64,000 nt of DNA, taken from the NCBI RefSeq assembly GCF_000760035.1, contig NZ_JNAO01000012.1, forward strand, positions 1-64,000. The letters are read 5' to 3'. Source of the DNA: Prochlorococcus marinus str. MIT 9314 (GTDB lineage Bacteria; Cyanobacteriota; Cyanobacteriia; PCC-6307; Cyanobiaceae). The position numbers and the translations under genes are program-made. The notes below the pieces were generated by a model. That model saw nothing but the letters and a program-made list of their open reading frames with translations. It did no database searches and was not told where the DNA came from. How positions within the stretch are numbered: position 1 is the first letter of the stretch; the number at the start of each line of letters is the position of its first letter. Shown one piece after another: positions 9,275 through 19,621 of this stretch.

Positions 9275-11095
9275 ATGTCTCAGCAAATTATCATCGCTGA
9301 GCAGGCTCGAATAGCAGCACTACTCACAGATGATCGAGTTGATGAATTAATCGTCGCACAAGGTCAATATCAAATTGGCGATATTTTTTTAGGGACAGTT
9401 GAAAATGTTCTCCCTGGCATTGATGCCGCTTTTATAAATATTGGTGAAAGTGAAAAAAATGGATTCATCCATGTTTCAGATTTAGGTCCATTAAGACTTA
9501 AGAAAGGGGCATTTGGAATAACTGAATTACTAGAACCAAAACAAAAAGTTCTAGTACAGGTAATAAAGGAACCCACAGGATCTAAAGGTCCCAGACTTAC
9601 AGGAAGTATTTCAATCCCAGGAAAATACTTGATATTACAGCCATATGGCCAAGGAGTAAATATTTCAAGAAAAATAAATACAGAGACAGAACGAAGCCGT
9701 TTGAAAGCTCTTGGAGTTTTAATAAAACCACCCAGCACAGGCTTGTTATTTAGAACAGAAGCTGAAAAAATAAAAGAAGAACTTCTAATTGAAGATTTAG
9801 AAAAATTGATTCAACAATGGGAAAATGTACTAAAAGTTTCTGAAGCTTCTAATCCGCCAAATTTAATAAAAAGAGATGATGATTTCTCTCTTAAGATTTT
9901 AAGAGATCATATTAAAGAATCCACTAAAAGTATAATTATTGATAGTAAATTTTCAGTTGCAAGGGCAAAAGATTTTTTAATAAATTATGAATCTGATATA
10001 GATATTGAATTTCACGATAACAGTTTAAACCAACATATTTTCGAAAAGTACGAAATCAAGAAAACAATTCAAAAAGCTCTCCAGCCCAGAGTAGAACTTC
10101 CTTCGGGAGGTTATATCATTATCGAACCTACTGAAGCTTTAACAGTAATCGATGTAAATTCTGGCTCATTTACAAGATCCGCAAATTCAAGACAAACCGT
10201 TTTGTGGACAAACTGCGAAGCAGCAGTTGAAATTTCAAGGCAAATGAAATTAAGAAACATTGGTGGAGTTATAGTAATAGATTTTATAGATATGGAATCT
10301 AGAAGAGATCAATTTCAGTTACTTGAGCATTTTACCTCAGCAATAAAAGATGATTCTGCTAGGCCTCAAATTGCGCAACTTACAGAATTAGGCTTATTAG
10401 AGTTAACTAGAAAAAGACAAGGTCAAAATATATATGAATTATTCGGTAAAAAATGTTCTACATGCGATGGTACCGGACATGTAGAAAATATATTAAATAA
10501 CGAAATTTCAAACTTAAAAATTAAAAATGTTGAAAATAAATCGAATCAATCAAACAATCAAAAATCTTTAGATACAGACACTTCTCAATCAATTGATATT
10601 CAGGAAAAAATAATTAACAACGATTTAGTTAACTCTAAAGATCTTAGTAAAGAGAATTCTTCTAATAAAAAAGAAAATGATAATGAAAATTTGAACCAAT
10701 CAAATTCAAAAGAAAAAAATATAATAACAGTTGATCTTACAAATGAAGAAAAAATTGTTTTCAGTCAATTAGGTATTAATCCACTTATAAAGATAGGTAA
10801 AGAATTTCTCACCAGCAATAATTTTGTGCGTTTAAAAGAAAGTAATAATGAAAATGAAAACCCCCTAGATAATAAAAAAACAAAAGCAAAACAAATTAAA
10901 AAAATCTCAAAATCAGAAGAAGAAAAGATTCAAATTAAAATCGAAGAAAATGCAAATTCTAAAGATAAATCAACAAATCAAACTAATGAAAATAATGATG
11001 TTGTAAATACAGATAAAAAAGAAGAAATTGAACTTACAGATGAGCTAAACAATTCAAGAAAAAAGAGAAGAAGATCTTCAGCAAGCATTGAATAA
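9275..11095 (+). CDS. rne: Ribonuclease E/G
   Basis: RNase E is the main endonuclease for mRNA decay and rRNA processing. The 606-residue protein begins [17 protein letters not shown]. It has an S1 RNA-binding domain at about residues 35-120, a catalytic DNase I-like domain with [11 protein letters not shown] and [11 protein letters not shown] (metal-binding aspartates), and the zinc-link motif CSTCDG near residue 393. The non-catalytic tail from about 405 is acidic/Asn/Lys-rich. It ends with RKKRRRSSA at residues 595-603, matching the Arg-rich nonapeptide that recruits PNPase in cyanobacteria (established for the family). Catalytic core plus a short tail is normal for cyanobacteria. The last 8 bp overlap rnhB. 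Confidence 0.97.
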   Translation: MSQQIIIAEQARIAALLTDDRVDELIVAQGQYQIGDIFLGTVENVLPGIDAAFINIGESEKNGFIHVSDLGPLRLKKGAFGITELLEPKQKVLVQVIKEPTGSKGPRLTGSISIPGKYLILQPYGQGVNISRKINTETERSRLKALGVLIKPPSTGLLFRTEAEKIKEELLIEDLEKLIQQWENVLKVSEASNPPNLIKRDDDFSLKILRDHIKESTKSIIIDSKFSVARAKDFLINYESDIDIEFHDNSLNQHIFEKYEIKKTIQKALQPRVELPSGGYIIIEPTEALTVIDVNSGSFTRSANSRQTVLWTNCEAAVEISRQMKLRNIGGVIVIDFIDMESRRDQFQLLEHFTSAIKDDSARPQIAQLTELGLLELTRKRQGQNIYELFGKKCSTCDGTGHVENILNNEISNLKIKNVENKSNQSNNQKSLDTDTSQSIDIQEKIINNDLVNSKDLSKENSSNKKENDNENLNQSNSKEKNIITVDLTNEEKIVFSQLGINPLIKIGKEFLTSNNFVRLKESNNENENPLDNKKTKAKQIKKISKSEEEKIQIKIEENANSKDKSTNQTNENNDVVNTDKKEEIELTDELNNSRKKRRRSSASIE

Positions 11096-11669
11096 AGTAT
11101 TTGAAGTTGGAATAGATGAAGTTGGAAGGGGAGCAATTTTTGGTCCAGTTTTTGCAGCAGTTGTAGTATTAACTGAAAAAAATAAATCTACTTTAAAACA
11201 ATTTGGAGTAACAGATAGTAAAAAACTAACTCCCAAAAAAAGAAAATTACTTTTACCAAAAATTTTATTACTCTCTTCAGATTATGGAATTGGGCAATCT
11301 TCAGCCAGAGAAATAGATAAGTTAGGTATCAGGGTTGCGACAGAACTTTCAATGATAAGAGCTTTAAAAAAATTAAATGAAAAGCCATCTGAATTAATAA
11401 TTGATGGGCCCTTATTATTAAGGCCATGGAACGGAATTCAGAAAAACATAGTATCTGGAGATTCAAAGTTTATCTCGATAGCTTCAGCAAGCATAGTTGC
11501 CAAAGTTTCTCGCGACGATCTTATGGAGAGGTTAGAAAAAAAATACTCAGGATACTTGATATCAAAAAACAAAGGTTATGGAACCAGAGAGCATTTTTCA
11601 TTAATCAAAAATAATGGAATAACTCAACTTCATAGGAAAAGTTTTTTAAAAAAATCAAAACTTATTTAA
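11088..11669 (+). CDS. rnhB: Ribonuclease HII
   Basis: RNase HII removes ribonucleotides and RNA primers from DNA-RNA hybrids. The 193-residue protein has the N-terminal catalytic motif [14 protein letters not shown] (Asp9/Glu10), [10 protein letters not shown], the middle acidic LIIDGPLLL and the late helix with [12 protein letters not shown], ending with GYGTREHF. The likely start is the TTG at 11088 inside the 3' end of rne, giving an 8-bp overlap and probable translational coupling. No ATG or GTG occurs in frame between the previous stop and the motif. The 3' end overlaps the convergent DUF1997 gene by 15 bp. Confidence 0.93.
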   Translation: MNKVFEVGIDEVGRGAIFGPVFAAVVVLTEKNKSTLKQFGVTDSKKLTPKKRKLLLPKILLLSSDYGIGQSSAREIDKLGIRVATELSMIRALKKLNEKPSELIIDGPLLLRPWNGIQKNIVSGDSKFISIASASIVAKVSRDDLMERLEKKYSGYLISKNKGYGTREHFSLIKNNGITQLHRKSFLKKSKLI

Positions 11670-12173
11670 TTCACACCAACCTAAAAAATCTTTTACGAGT
11701 TGCTGTTGTACCCTTGACTTTATACCCAACAGAATCCCATTTAATACCGAATGACCAGTAGATTCCAAAATTTTCCTTGGTACCAGCTTCAGTAGAGGAG
11801 GTTGGCTTACAGATACTCCAAGAAGCGCCTCACCTTCTAAACCAATATCAGTTGCTTCCAAATTCGCTTTCAAAATAAGATTAAAATCATCTATCATTCC
11901 CAAACCATCCAATGTACTTTCAAGAGCACTCATTTTTAAAATTCCATCTTTATTTTCTACCGCTATTGAGACAACAGGGTTAATATCTAATTGAAAAACC
12001 TTAAAACTTGTTACTGTATACTTATATCGTCCTACTCCTTCTGGTACTAATTTTTTGGAGTCAAGCATTGCTCCAACAACTCTTTCTTCTTCCAAAAGAT
12101 ATTTAGAAAGATATTCTTTATTATGTGTTACAGAAAGTTTGAGTTTCTGTTTAGCATCAAAAGACAATAGCAT
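11655..12173 (-). CDS. DUF1997 family protein
   Basis: The 172-residue protein resembles DUF1997, a family of cyanobacteria and plastid-bearing plants with a SRPBCC-like predicted fold. Features are an N-terminal [22 protein letters not shown], a central [20 protein letters not shown] strand region, and [20 protein letters not shown] near the C-terminus. There is no signal peptide or membrane segment, so a soluble stromal-like protein is expected. Its function is not established. It converges on rnhB with a 15-bp overlap and diverges from pheA across 49 bp. Confidence 0.8.
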   Translation of the reverse strand: MLLSFDAKQKLKLSVTHNKEYLSKYLLEEERVVGAMLDSKKLVPEGVGRYKYTVTSFKVFQLDINPVVSIAVENKDGILKMSALESTLDGLGMIDDFNLILKANLEATDIGLEGEALLGVSVSQPPLLKLVPRKILESTGHSVLNGILLGIKSRVQQQLVKDFLGWCELNKF

Positions 12174-12222
12174 TCTCTATATTCCTCCAATGCTTATTTG
12201 ATCTCTTTTTTTACAATTAATC

Positions 12223-13068
12223 ATGCGCAAACAAGTTGCATATTTAGGTCCTCAAGGAACATACGCAGAAAAAGCAGCCCATATATTATCAAAGCTTGCA
12301 AATTTTCAGACACCTATATTTGTACCATGTAATGGGTTACATTCGGTCATTAAAACAATAGCGTACAACAATTGTGATGCTGCTGTAGTCCCTATAGAAA
12401 ATTCTGTAGAAGGTGGGGTAACAGCTACCCTAGATGCCCTTTGGAAATTTCCTGAAATTTTTATAAATAAAGCAATTGTTTTACCTATAAAACATGCATT
12501 AATTAGTGATGGAGAACTTTCAAACATTTCAGAAGTATTATCTCATCCTCAAGCATTAGCTCAATGTTCAGAATGGTTATCTGAGAATCTTCCACATGCA
12601 ATTCCTCTCCCAACAAATTCAACATCAGAAGCCGTCAATATGATCAAGGGGAGTAAATTTAGAGCTGCTATCGGTTCAAAATCGTTAATTCAAATCGAAG
12701 GACTTAAAGAATTAGCCTTTCCCATTAATGATGTTCCAGGTAATTGCACTAGATTTGTTTTATTGAGCAAGGAATCAAATTCAAATTTAGCTAATATTGC
12801 CAGTTTTGCTTTCTCATTAATTTCAAATAAACCTGGTGCTTTGCTTAAAGCTATAAATTATATTGCAGATTTTGGTTTTAATATGAGTAAAATTGAGTCA
12901 AGACCTTCAAAAAGAGAATTAGGCGAATACATAATTTATGTTGATTTAGAAATCAATAATCAAAATAACATTAAAAATTTTCTTGAATTAAAAAATAAGC
13001 TAAAGCCACTTTGCAAGAATTTTGTAGATTTTGGAAATTATTTTTCTGAAAATGTTGAACTAAATTAA
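12223..13068 (+). CDS. pheA: Prephenate dehydratase
   Basis: The enzyme decarboxylates and dehydrates prephenate to phenylpyruvate in phenylalanine synthesis. The 281-residue protein opens with VAYLGPQGTYAEKAA and has the catalytic-domain motifs VPIENSVEGGV and GNCTRFVLLSKE (the TRF catalytic motif). It ends with an ACT domain from about residue 190 carrying GALLKAINYIADFGFNMSKIES. The ESRP element is the phenylalanine-binding site for feedback inhibition. There is no chorismate mutase domain, so this is the monofunctional form. It converges with the methyltransferase gene with a 1-bp gap. Confidence 0.96.
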   Translation: MRKQVAYLGPQGTYAEKAAHILSKLANFQTPIFVPCNGLHSVIKTIAYNNCDAAVVPIENSVEGGVTATLDALWKFPEIFINKAIVLPIKHALISDGELSNISEVLSHPQALAQCSEWLSENLPHAIPLPTNSTSEAVNMIKGSKFRAAIGSKSLIQIEGLKELAFPINDVPGNCTRFVLLSKESNSNLANIASFAFSLISNKPGALLKAINYIADFGFNMSKIESRPSKRELGEYIIYVDLEINNQNNIKNFLELKNKLKPLCKNFVDFGNYFSENVELN

Positions 13069-13069
13069 T

Positions 13070-14005
13070 TTATCCTCTACATTTATAAACCCCAAACTCC
13101 ATTAAACCTTTTCTAAATGACCAATTCATGAAAAGTATTGTTGGAATCTCTCTAATAGACTTCACTATGGCAAATGGGCCAAGTGACAAAATTACGAAGG
13201 GCCTTCGAAAGCCTTCAATAATTGAGTCGAACCATGAAGGATTTGTATAGAAATTCCAATTTTCAGACATTACTCTTCCTGAACTATTTTCATTAATTCT
13301 AAGAATATTGGTAAATTCTTTAATGCTAATAAAATTAGGATGTACCCATTGTTCAAGTAATTGTTTAAGAACTAACTTTTCAAAAAATGATGGGGGATAT
13401 GCCCTGAGATCTCTTGAGTTCCAATCAGCCAAAGCTAAATACCCCCCAGGTCTTAAAGTTCTCAACATTTCATCTGCAAATCTAGTTTTATCATGCATAT
13501 GTGCACCAGCCTCAACACTCCAAACGGCATCAAATGATCCATCTTCAAATTTTAAATCCAAAGCATCCATAACTTGGAAGTTGCAATTTAACCCGTGAGG
13601 AGTAAGTTCTCTTGCTCTTTTAACTTGAGCCGGGCTAATTGTAATGCCAGTAACATTAAACCCATAATATTCTGCAAGAATCCTAGAACTCCCTCCTATT
13701 CCACAACCTACATCAAGTATTCTTGATCCCTTTGGTAATTTATCTAAACCACTCCATTTGACTAATTCATGAACAAAATGGACTTTAGCCTTTCTAAAAT
13801 CAATATTTTTTTTTCCTGAGGGATAAAAACCCAAATGTATATGTTCTCCCCATAATCTCTCAAGCAATTTATCCTGGGTCCAAGCATCATATGCAGAAGC
13901 TACAGTACCGGAAGAAATATATTTTCTAGCATTATTTCTCCACGTTATCGCTAGGACTAGAAAGAATAAAACTACTAAAAACAAAGAGAATAATAATTCA
14001 AACAT
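13070..14005 (-). CDS. MPBQ/MSBQ methyltransferase (plastoquinone/tocopherol pathway)
   Basis: The 311-residue protein closely resembles Synechocystis Sll0418 from memory. That enzyme methylates 2-methyl-6-phytyl- and 2-methyl-6-solanesyl-benzoquinol in tocopherol and plastoquinone synthesis. An N-terminal hydrophobic helix (residues 1-22) anchors it to membrane. The SAM motif ILDVGCGIGGSSRILAEYYG is followed by VTGITISPAQVKRA, WSVEAGAHMHDK and LALADWN. The C-terminal IVKSIREIPTILFMNW segment is diagnostic for this subgroup against generic UbiE proteins. The gene abuts the Lon-domain gene exactly (its ATG follows that gene's stop), so the two form an operon. Substrate choice in this organism is inferred. 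Confidence 0.85.
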   Translation of the reverse strand: MFELLFSLFLVVLFFLVLAITWRNNARKYISSGTVASAYDAWTQDKLLERLWGEHIHLGFYPSGKKNIDFRKAKVHFVHELVKWSGLDKLPKGSRILDVGCGIGGSSRILAEYYGFNVTGITISPAQVKRARELTPHGLNCNFQVMDALDLKFEDGSFDAVWSVEAGAHMHDKTRFADEMLRTLRPGGYLALADWNSRDLRAYPPSFFEKLVLKQLLEQWVHPNFISIKEFTNILRINENSSGRVMSENWNFYTNPSWFDSIIEGFRRPFVILSLGPFAIVKSIREIPTILFMNWSFRKGLMEFGVYKCRG

Positions 14006-14662
14006 TTAATTTTCTTTTATATCAGGAAAACTCTCTTTCAATGCTGTTCTTGCTGCAAGTTGTTTTCTTGTATGATCAAGCATTTCATATTCTCTTTGTA
14101 AACGGGTAAAAGTATTTCTCTCCTCAAGAAGTCTTTGCTGTTCTTCCGCAACAGGACCGCCCAAATGAGCTCCTATCCAAAATGATAAATCCATTGGGTT
14201 GTCAGGTAATTTATCAGGTAGATTTTTCTTAGTATTAGTCAATTTACTCGTTAAATTAATGACATCACTAAGTGCTTCTTTTACTGAATCTTTTAGAGAA
14301 TCTAATTTTTGAAAGTCATCAATATTATCATCACTAATCCAACTAACCATCGCAGAGCAAAATGGGGTCGAACGGGTAATTTCTAAGACTTGAAATCTTT
14401 GTTGGCCGAGAGTGATAATATTGCTTCTCCCATCATCTGCAGTTTGATGTTTTAAAATTTGTGCGCAGCATCCTACATTAGCCATACTTTTAGTAGTTGG
14501 ATCCCACTTAATCACTCCAAACATAGAATCACTTTCGAGAACAGATTGGAGCATAATCCTATATCTCGATTCAAAAATATGTAAAGGCAATACTTCTTGA
14601 GGAAAAAGGACTACCTCTGGCAAAGGAAATAAAGGTAAATCCCTTACTGAGAGTTCTCCCAT
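14006..14662 (-). CDS. Lon N-terminal (substrate-binding) domain protein
   Basis: This stand-alone Lon N-domain protein of 218 residues has LPLFPLPEVVLFPQEVLPLHIFESRYR at its start, which is the beta-rich substrate-binding fold, followed by GQQRFQVLEI. A predicted helical tail follows, with EEQQRLLEERNTFTRLQREYE. It has neither the ATPase nor the Ser-Lys protease domain, and the size is normal for cyanobacterial members. It may be an adaptor for protein quality control, but this is unproven. It lies between rpsJ (56 bp upstream) and the methyltransferase gene (zero spacing) on the same strand. Confidence 0.85.
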   Translation of the reverse strand: MGELSVRDLPLFPLPEVVLFPQEVLPLHIFESRYRIMLQSVLESDSMFGVIKWDPTTKSMANVGCCAQILKHQTADDGRSNIITLGQQRFQVLEITRSTPFCSAMVSWISDDNIDDFQKLDSLKDSVKEALSDVINLTSKLTNTKKNLPDKLPDNPMDLSFWIGAHLGGPVAEEQQRLLEERNTFTRLQREYEMLDHTRKQLAARTALKESFPDIKEN

Positions 14663-14718
14663 TTAAACCTCATTTCATTGTATTTATACTAATCAATTTA
14701 GGCCGGTTTCGGGATTTA

Positions 14719-15039
14719 TTAAAGTTTAACTTCTATATCTACTCCGCTAGGAAGATCTAATTTCATTAAGGCATCAATAGTTTTTGCAGAGGGACTGTAG
14801 ATATCTATTATTCTTCGATGTGTTCTTGTTTCAAAATGCTCTCTAGAATCTTTATCAACATGTGGTGATCTTAGGACACAATAAATCTTCCTTTTTGTAG
14901 GTAAAGGTATTGGGCCTATTGCTGAGGCAGAAGTTGTATCAGCAGTTTGGATTATTTTGTCGCAAGATAAATCGAGCATTCTTCTATCGAACGCTTTGAG
15001 TCTTATTCTTATTTTTTGTTGTGCAATTGATGCAGTCAT
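14719..15039 (-). CDS. rpsJ: 30S ribosomal protein S10
   Basis: S10 sits in the 30S head and also serves in Nus antitermination. The 106-residue protein contains [40 protein letters not shown] and [15 protein letters not shown], full length for the family. Its place after tuf in the str operon, rather than at the head of the S10 operon, is typical of cyanobacteria. The 98-bp gap from tuf holds a strong hairpin. Confidence 0.98.
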   Translation of the reverse strand: MTASIAQQKIRIRLKAFDRRMLDLSCDKIIQTADTTSASAIGPIPLPTKRKIYCVLRSPHVDKDSREHFETRTHRRIIDIYSPSAKTIDALMKLDLPSGVDIEVKL

Positions 15040-15058
15040 AGTTTGAAATTAATTCTAT

Positions 15059-15085
15059 TAAGGGTCATTAATTAAATGACCCTTA
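15059..15085 (-). other. Hairpin between tuf and rpsJ
   Basis: Eleven bases TAAGGGTCATT (15059-15069) pair perfectly with AATGACCCTTA (15075-15085) around a 5-nt loop. On the transcribed minus strand it is not followed by a U run, so it looks more like an mRNA-processing or stabilising element, or a partial attenuator, than a full terminator. It could set different tuf and rpsJ levels; that role is inferred. Confidence 0.55.
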
Positions 15086-15137
15086 TGCATAAACCTATTT
15101 TAGATGATTGAGGTATAATTTTTAAAATTCAAATTTA

Positions 15138-16337
15138 TTATTTGAGAATTTTAGAAACAACTCCAGCACCAATAGTACGTCCACCTTCTCGTATAGCAAA
15201 TCGCATACCTTGTTCAATAGCTACTGGACAAATTAATTCTCCAGTCATTTTAATTCTATCTCCTGGCATAACCATTTCAACGTTAGAGCCGTCATCCGAG
15301 GTAAATGCGGTTATTTGACCTGTCACATCAGTTGTTCTGATGTAGAACTGAGGTCTATATCCTGCAAAGAAAGGAGTATGTCTTCCGCCCTCTTCTTTTT
15401 TAAGAACATAAACTTCTCCTTCAAACTGAGTATGAGGGGTAATAGATCCTTTTTTCACAAGAACCATTCCTCTCTCAATATCTTCTTTCTGGAGACCCCG
15501 TAAAAGTAAACCAACATTATCGCCAGCCATACCTTCATCGAGAAGTTTTCGGAACATTTCAACTCCAGTAACAGTTGTTAGTCGTGTATCTCTTATTCCA
15601 ACTATTTCTACTTCTTCTCCAACCTTAACTTTACCTCTCTCAATTCTTCCAGTAGCAACAGTTCCTCTACCAGTAATCGAGAAAACGTCTTCAACTGCCA
15701 TCAAGAATGGTTTATCAACTTCTCTTTCTGGTTCGGGAATGTTAGCATCAACTGCTTTCATTAATTCTTCAATCTTTGATTCCCAAGTAGAATCACCTTC
15801 GAGAGCTTTTAAACCTGAAACTTGAACTATAGGAATATCATCTCCGGGGAAGTCATAACTATCTAAAAGTTCTCTAATCTCCATTTCGACAAGTTCTATA
15901 ATTTCTTCGTCATCGACCATATCGCACTTATTTAGAGCAACTACAAGAGCAGGGACTCCGACCTGTTTAGCTAAAAGGATATGCTCTTTTGTTTGAGCCA
16001 TAGGACCATCTGTAGCTGCGCAAACTAGAATAGCACCATCCATCTGGGCGGCTCCTGTGATCATGTTTTTCACGTAATCAGCATGTCCTGGGCAGTCGAC
16101 ATGAGCATAATGTCTGCCTTCAGTTTCATATTCAACATGAGCAGTATTAATGGTAATACCACGCTCTCTTTCTTCAGGAGCACCATCAATGTCTCCATAG
16201 TCTTGAGCTTGAGCTTGACCTTTTTTGGCTAATACATTTGTAATAGCAGCTGTAAGTGTTGTTTTTCCATGATCAACATGGCCAATAGTACCTATGTTGA
16301 CATGTGGTTTGTTTCTTTCGAACTTCTCGCGAGCCAT
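15138..16337 (-). CDS. tuf: Elongation factor Tu
   Basis: EF-Tu carries aminoacyl-tRNA to the ribosomal A site. The 399-residue protein has the G1 motif GHVDHGKTT (residues 19-27), effector-region [21 protein letters not shown] and NKCDMVDD, followed by beta-barrel domains II and III, ending [13 protein letters not shown]. It is the only tuf in the window. It lies 45 bp after fusA in the str operon and is presumably cotranscribed with it. Confidence 0.99.
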   Translation of the reverse strand: MAREKFERNKPHVNIGTIGHVDHGKTTLTAAITNVLAKKGQAQAQDYGDIDGAPEERERGITINTAHVEYETEGRHYAHVDCPGHADYVKNMITGAAQMDGAILVCAATDGPMAQTKEHILLAKQVGVPALVVALNKCDMVDDEEIIELVEMEIRELLDSYDFPGDDIPIVQVSGLKALEGDSTWESKIEELMKAVDANIPEPEREVDKPFLMAVEDVFSITGRGTVATGRIERGKVKVGEEVEIVGIRDTRLTTVTGVEMFRKLLDEGMAGDNVGLLLRGLQKEDIERGMVLVKKGSITPHTQFEGEVYVLKKEEGGRHTPFFAGYRPQFYIRTTDVTGQITAFTSDDGSNVEMVMPGDRIKMTGELICPVAIEQGMRFAIREGGRTIGAGVVSKILK

Positions 16338-16382
16338 TTTGAATTAAAGAATCGAGGGTTTAAGAGTGTTTTAGTTTAGAGA

Positions 16383-18458
16383 TCAGGAATTGCCCTGATT
16401 CTTGGAAATGATAGCTTCCGCAACATTACGAGGTACTTCCTCATAATTTGCGAACTCCATTGAAAATATACCCCGACCTTGAGTCATTGATCGGAGTTGA
16501 GTGGCATAACCGAACATTTCGGCTAATGGCACTTTGGCCTGTACCTTAGACAATCCATCATCAACAGATTGTCCCTCTACTTGACCTCTCCTTGAGGAGA
16601 GATCACCAATTACAGATCCAAGAAAGTCGTCAGGACTTTCGACCTCAACTTTCATCATAGGCTCTAAAAGGACAGGATTGCATTTTTTAACCCCATCTTT
16701 AAAAGCCATGGAACCTGCAATTTTGAAGGCCATTTCAGATGAGTCTACATCGTGGAATGAACCATCGACTAGTGTTACTTTTACATCAATGAGTGGATAA
16801 CCGGCAAGAACACCAGATTCACAGGTCTCTTTCATTCCATTAGATGCAGGTCCAATATACTCTTTTGGTACAGCTCCACCAACAATTTTGTTTACAAATT
16901 CAAAACCTTTACCAACTTCAGCAGGTTCCATTTCAATAATTACATGACCATACTGACCTTTACCTCCGGTCTGTCTTGCATATTTACCTTCACCTTTAGA
17001 ACTAGATCTAATAGTTTCTCTATATGAAACCTGAGGAGCTCCTATATTTGCTTCAACTTTAAATTCCCTTAACATTCTGTCAACAAGGATTTCCAAGTGC
17101 AACTCACCCATACCTGCAATAACAGTTTGATTTGTCTCAGGATCTGTACTTACCCTAAAGGTGGGATCCTCTTCAGACAAAGCAGTTAAAGCTTTTGATA
17201 ATTTTTCCATATCGCCTTTAGTTTTTGGCTCAACAGCTACTGAAATAACTGGTTCAGGGATAAACAATGTCTCCAAAACTATTGGATCTTCTGTGTTACA
17301 CAAAGTGTCACCAGTTGTTGTGTTCTTAAGACCTAGTACAGCTCCTAAATCCCCAGCTCTCAATTCATCAACCTCTTCTCTTTCGTCAGCCTTAAGAATC
17401 ACTAGTCTAGAAATTCTCTCTTTAGCATCCTTAGTAGAATTCATTACATAACTTCCTTTTGAAAGAACACCTGAATACATTCTTACAAAAGTTAACTTCC
17501 CATAGGGATCTGACATCACTTTAAATGCTAATGCACTGAAAGGTGCATTATCATCTGAAGGTCTCACATCTTCTTTGCCACTTGGCAAAACACCTTGTAT
17601 TGGTTTCACATCAACTGGGGCTGGCAAGTAATCAACTACAGCGTCTAATACAAGTTGGACACCTTTATTCTTAAAAGCTGAACCGCATAATACTGGGACT
17701 AATCCATGTTTTAAAACCCCTTCCCTAATCCCCTTTTTAAGTTGTTCTTCAGATAATTCTCCTGTATCGAGAAATATTTCTATTAACTCTTCATCATTTT
17801 CTGCAACACTTTCCATTAACTTGGATCTCCACTCGGCCGCTTCTTCCTCCATGTCAGATGGAATTGGTGCTTCTTCAATATCCGTCCCTAAATCATTTTT
17901 GTAGAGATATGCTTTGTTGGCTACTAAATCAATAATGCCTGTTAAATCACCTTCAGAACCAATTGGTAACTGGATTGGAAGTGCATTTGCTTTTAGTCGA
18001 TCTTTAATTTGTTTATTAACCTTTAAAAAATCCGCACCAGTTCTGTCCATTTTATTGACAAAGACCATTCTTGGAACGGAGTATCTATCTGCTTGACGCC
18101 AAACCGTTTCGGATTGAGGCTGAACTCCACCAACTGCGCAAAATACGGCTATAACTCCATCCAAAACACGCATTGATCTTTCAACTTCAATGGTAAAGTC
18201 AACGTGTCCAGGAGTATCAATAATATTAATCCTATGATCTTGCCAACTAGTAGATATTGCAGCAGCAGTAATAGTTATTCCTCTTTCTCTTTCTTGAGCC
18301 ATCCAATCTGTTACGGCAGCACCATCATGAACCTCTCCTATCTTATGAACTACACCTGAATAAAACAAAATTCTTTCAGTTGTTGTTGTCTTCCCTGCAT
18401 CAATATGAGCGGCTATACCTATATTCCTTACTCGTTCCAGGGGAAAGTCGCGTGCCAA
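16383..18458 (-). CDS. fusA: Elongation factor G
   Basis: EF-G drives ribosomal translocation and, with RRF, ribosome recycling. The 691-residue protein starts [28 protein letters not shown] (G1) and carries [27 protein letters not shown], then domains II-V with [11 protein letters not shown] and [13 protein letters not shown] near the C-terminus. It is full length with no internal anomalies. It stands between rpsG (96 bp upstream) and tuf (45 bp downstream). Confidence 0.99.
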   Translation of the reverse strand: MARDFPLERVRNIGIAAHIDAGKTTTTERILFYSGVVHKIGEVHDGAAVTDWMAQERERGITITAAAISTSWQDHRINIIDTPGHVDFTIEVERSMRVLDGVIAVFCAVGGVQPQSETVWRQADRYSVPRMVFVNKMDRTGADFLKVNKQIKDRLKANALPIQLPIGSEGDLTGIIDLVANKAYLYKNDLGTDIEEAPIPSDMEEEAAEWRSKLMESVAENDEELIEIFLDTGELSEEQLKKGIREGVLKHGLVPVLCGSAFKNKGVQLVLDAVVDYLPAPVDVKPIQGVLPSGKEDVRPSDDNAPFSALAFKVMSDPYGKLTFVRMYSGVLSKGSYVMNSTKDAKERISRLVILKADEREEVDELRAGDLGAVLGLKNTTTGDTLCNTEDPIVLETLFIPEPVISVAVEPKTKGDMEKLSKALTALSEEDPTFRVSTDPETNQTVIAGMGELHLEILVDRMLREFKVEANIGAPQVSYRETIRSSSKGEGKYARQTGGKGQYGHVIIEMEPAEVGKGFEFVNKIVGGAVPKEYIGPASNGMKETCESGVLAGYPLIDVKVTLVDGSFHDVDSSEMAFKIAGSMAFKDGVKKCNPVLLEPMMKVEVESPDDFLGSVIGDLSSRRGQVEGQSVDDGLSKVQAKVPLAEMFGYATQLRSMTQGRGIFSMEFANYEEVPRNVAEAIISKNQGNS

Positions 18459-18554
18459 TTTTAAAGCTCCAAATAAAATAATTTTTGATAAGTATAGTTC
18501 ACCCTAAAAGCAAACTTTAATAATAATAAACTACTTAAGTACCTTTTGATGAAA

Positions 18555-19025
18555 TTAATATCTGTAATGTGCAAAAGCTTTATTAGCTTCTGCCATTTTA
18601 TGGGTATCTTCTCTTTTTTTAACGGCACTACCAGATTCATTTGCTGCATCCATCAACTCGCCAGCAAGTTTTTGGGACATGCTTTTACCATTTCTTGCAC
18701 GTGAAAATGTAACAAGCCATCTTAATGCCATAGCTGTACCCCTCTCTTGGCGAACTTCCATAGGTACTTGATATGTTGCTCCACCAACTCTTCTAGCTCG
18801 TACCTCGACAAGAGGAGTAGCATTTTTTACGGCTGTTTCAAATAATTCCACTGGATTACCACCTGTTCTCTCGCTTATTAAAGAAAACGCATCAGACAAT
18901 ATTCTTTGAGCTGTAGATTTTTTACCATGTTTCATCAATCTAGAAATCATCATTGAAGCAAGACGACTATTAAATTGAGGATCAGGAAGAACTTGTCTTT
19001 TTACTGCTGCATTACGACGTGACAT
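18555..19025 (-). CDS. rpsG: 30S ribosomal protein S7
   Basis: S7 nucleates assembly of the 30S head and lies by the E site. The 156-residue protein has the canonical N-terminal [50 protein letters not shown] and a C-terminal [12 protein letters not shown]. It is the second gene of the str operon, 25 bp after rpsL. Confidence 0.99.
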   Translation of the reverse strand: MSRRNAAVKRQVLPDPQFNSRLASMMISRLMKHGKKSTAQRILSDAFSLISERTGGNPVELFETAVKNATPLVEVRARRVGGATYQVPMEVRQERGTAMALRWLVTFSRARNGKSMSQKLAGELMDAANESGSAVKKREDTHKMAEANKAFAHYRY

Positions 19026-19050
19026 GTTTAAAAAAAGTGATGTTTACAAA

Positions 19051-19425
19051 TTAATCTTTTGGAGCTTTTGCTCCATACTTAGATCTGGATTGACGTCTAT
19101 CTTTGACTCCAGCCGTATCTAAAGTTCCTCTTATTATATGATATCTAACTCCTGGCAAATCTTTGACTCTTCCACCCCTAAGTAGTACGACAGAGTGTTC
19201 TTGCAGATTATGTCCAATTCCAGGAATATAAGCCGTTACCTCGAAACCAGAAGTCAATCTAACCCGAGCAACTTTTCTCAAAGCTGAATTAGGCTTCTTT
19301 GGTGTTGATGTATATACTCTTGTACATACCCCTCTTCTCTCAGGGCAAGCTTTTAATGCAGGAGATTTTGTTTTCTTTGTCAGACGTTTTCTTTCTGAAC
19401 CTACTAATTGCGAGATGGTGGGCAT
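19051..19425 (-). CDS. rpsL: 30S ribosomal protein S12
   Basis: S12 controls decoding accuracy at the A site. The 124-residue protein contains [18 protein letters not shown], where the first PKKPNS lysines are the classic streptomycin-resistance positions (wild type here), [20 protein letters not shown] and the basic tail [16 protein letters not shown]. It is the first gene of the str operon. Its promoter must lie in the 196-bp divergent gap shared with the glutamate synthase gene. Confidence 0.99.
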   Translation of the reverse strand: MPTISQLVGSERKRLTKKTKSPALKACPERRGVCTRVYTSTPKKPNSALRKVARVRLTSGFEVTAYIPGIGHNLQEHSVVLLRGGRVKDLPGVRYHIIRGTLDTAGVKDRRQSRSKYGAKAPKD

Positions 19426-19578
19426 CTATTAAAACTTAGATAAAAATAAATATTTAACTATCATAACCTTTTGCGAGCACCAACTAAAAGTTTTTAATTA
19501 ATATTTTTTCAAAAATTGTCAAATTAAAATTCTTTGGTAAATATTCATTATCTTTAGATTTATTTTCATATTTATTTT

Positions 19579-19584
19579 TATAAT
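19579..19584 (+). promoter_or_regulatory. Candidate -10 box of the glutamate synthase gene
   Basis: A perfect TATAAT lies 37 bp before the gltB ATG in the 196-bp divergent rpsL-gltB gap. No good -35 and no canonical NtcA site (GTA-N8-TAC) was found at the expected distance. The assignment rests on match and position only. Confidence 0.45.
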
Positions 19585-19621
19585 AGAAATACATAAATAA
19601 CTAAATAGAATTAAATAATCT

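Noticed and set aside
19537-19550. NtcA site upstream of the glutamate synthase gene
   Set aside because: GTA-AATATTCA-TTA lacks the final TAC and lies too far (28 bp) from the -10 box.
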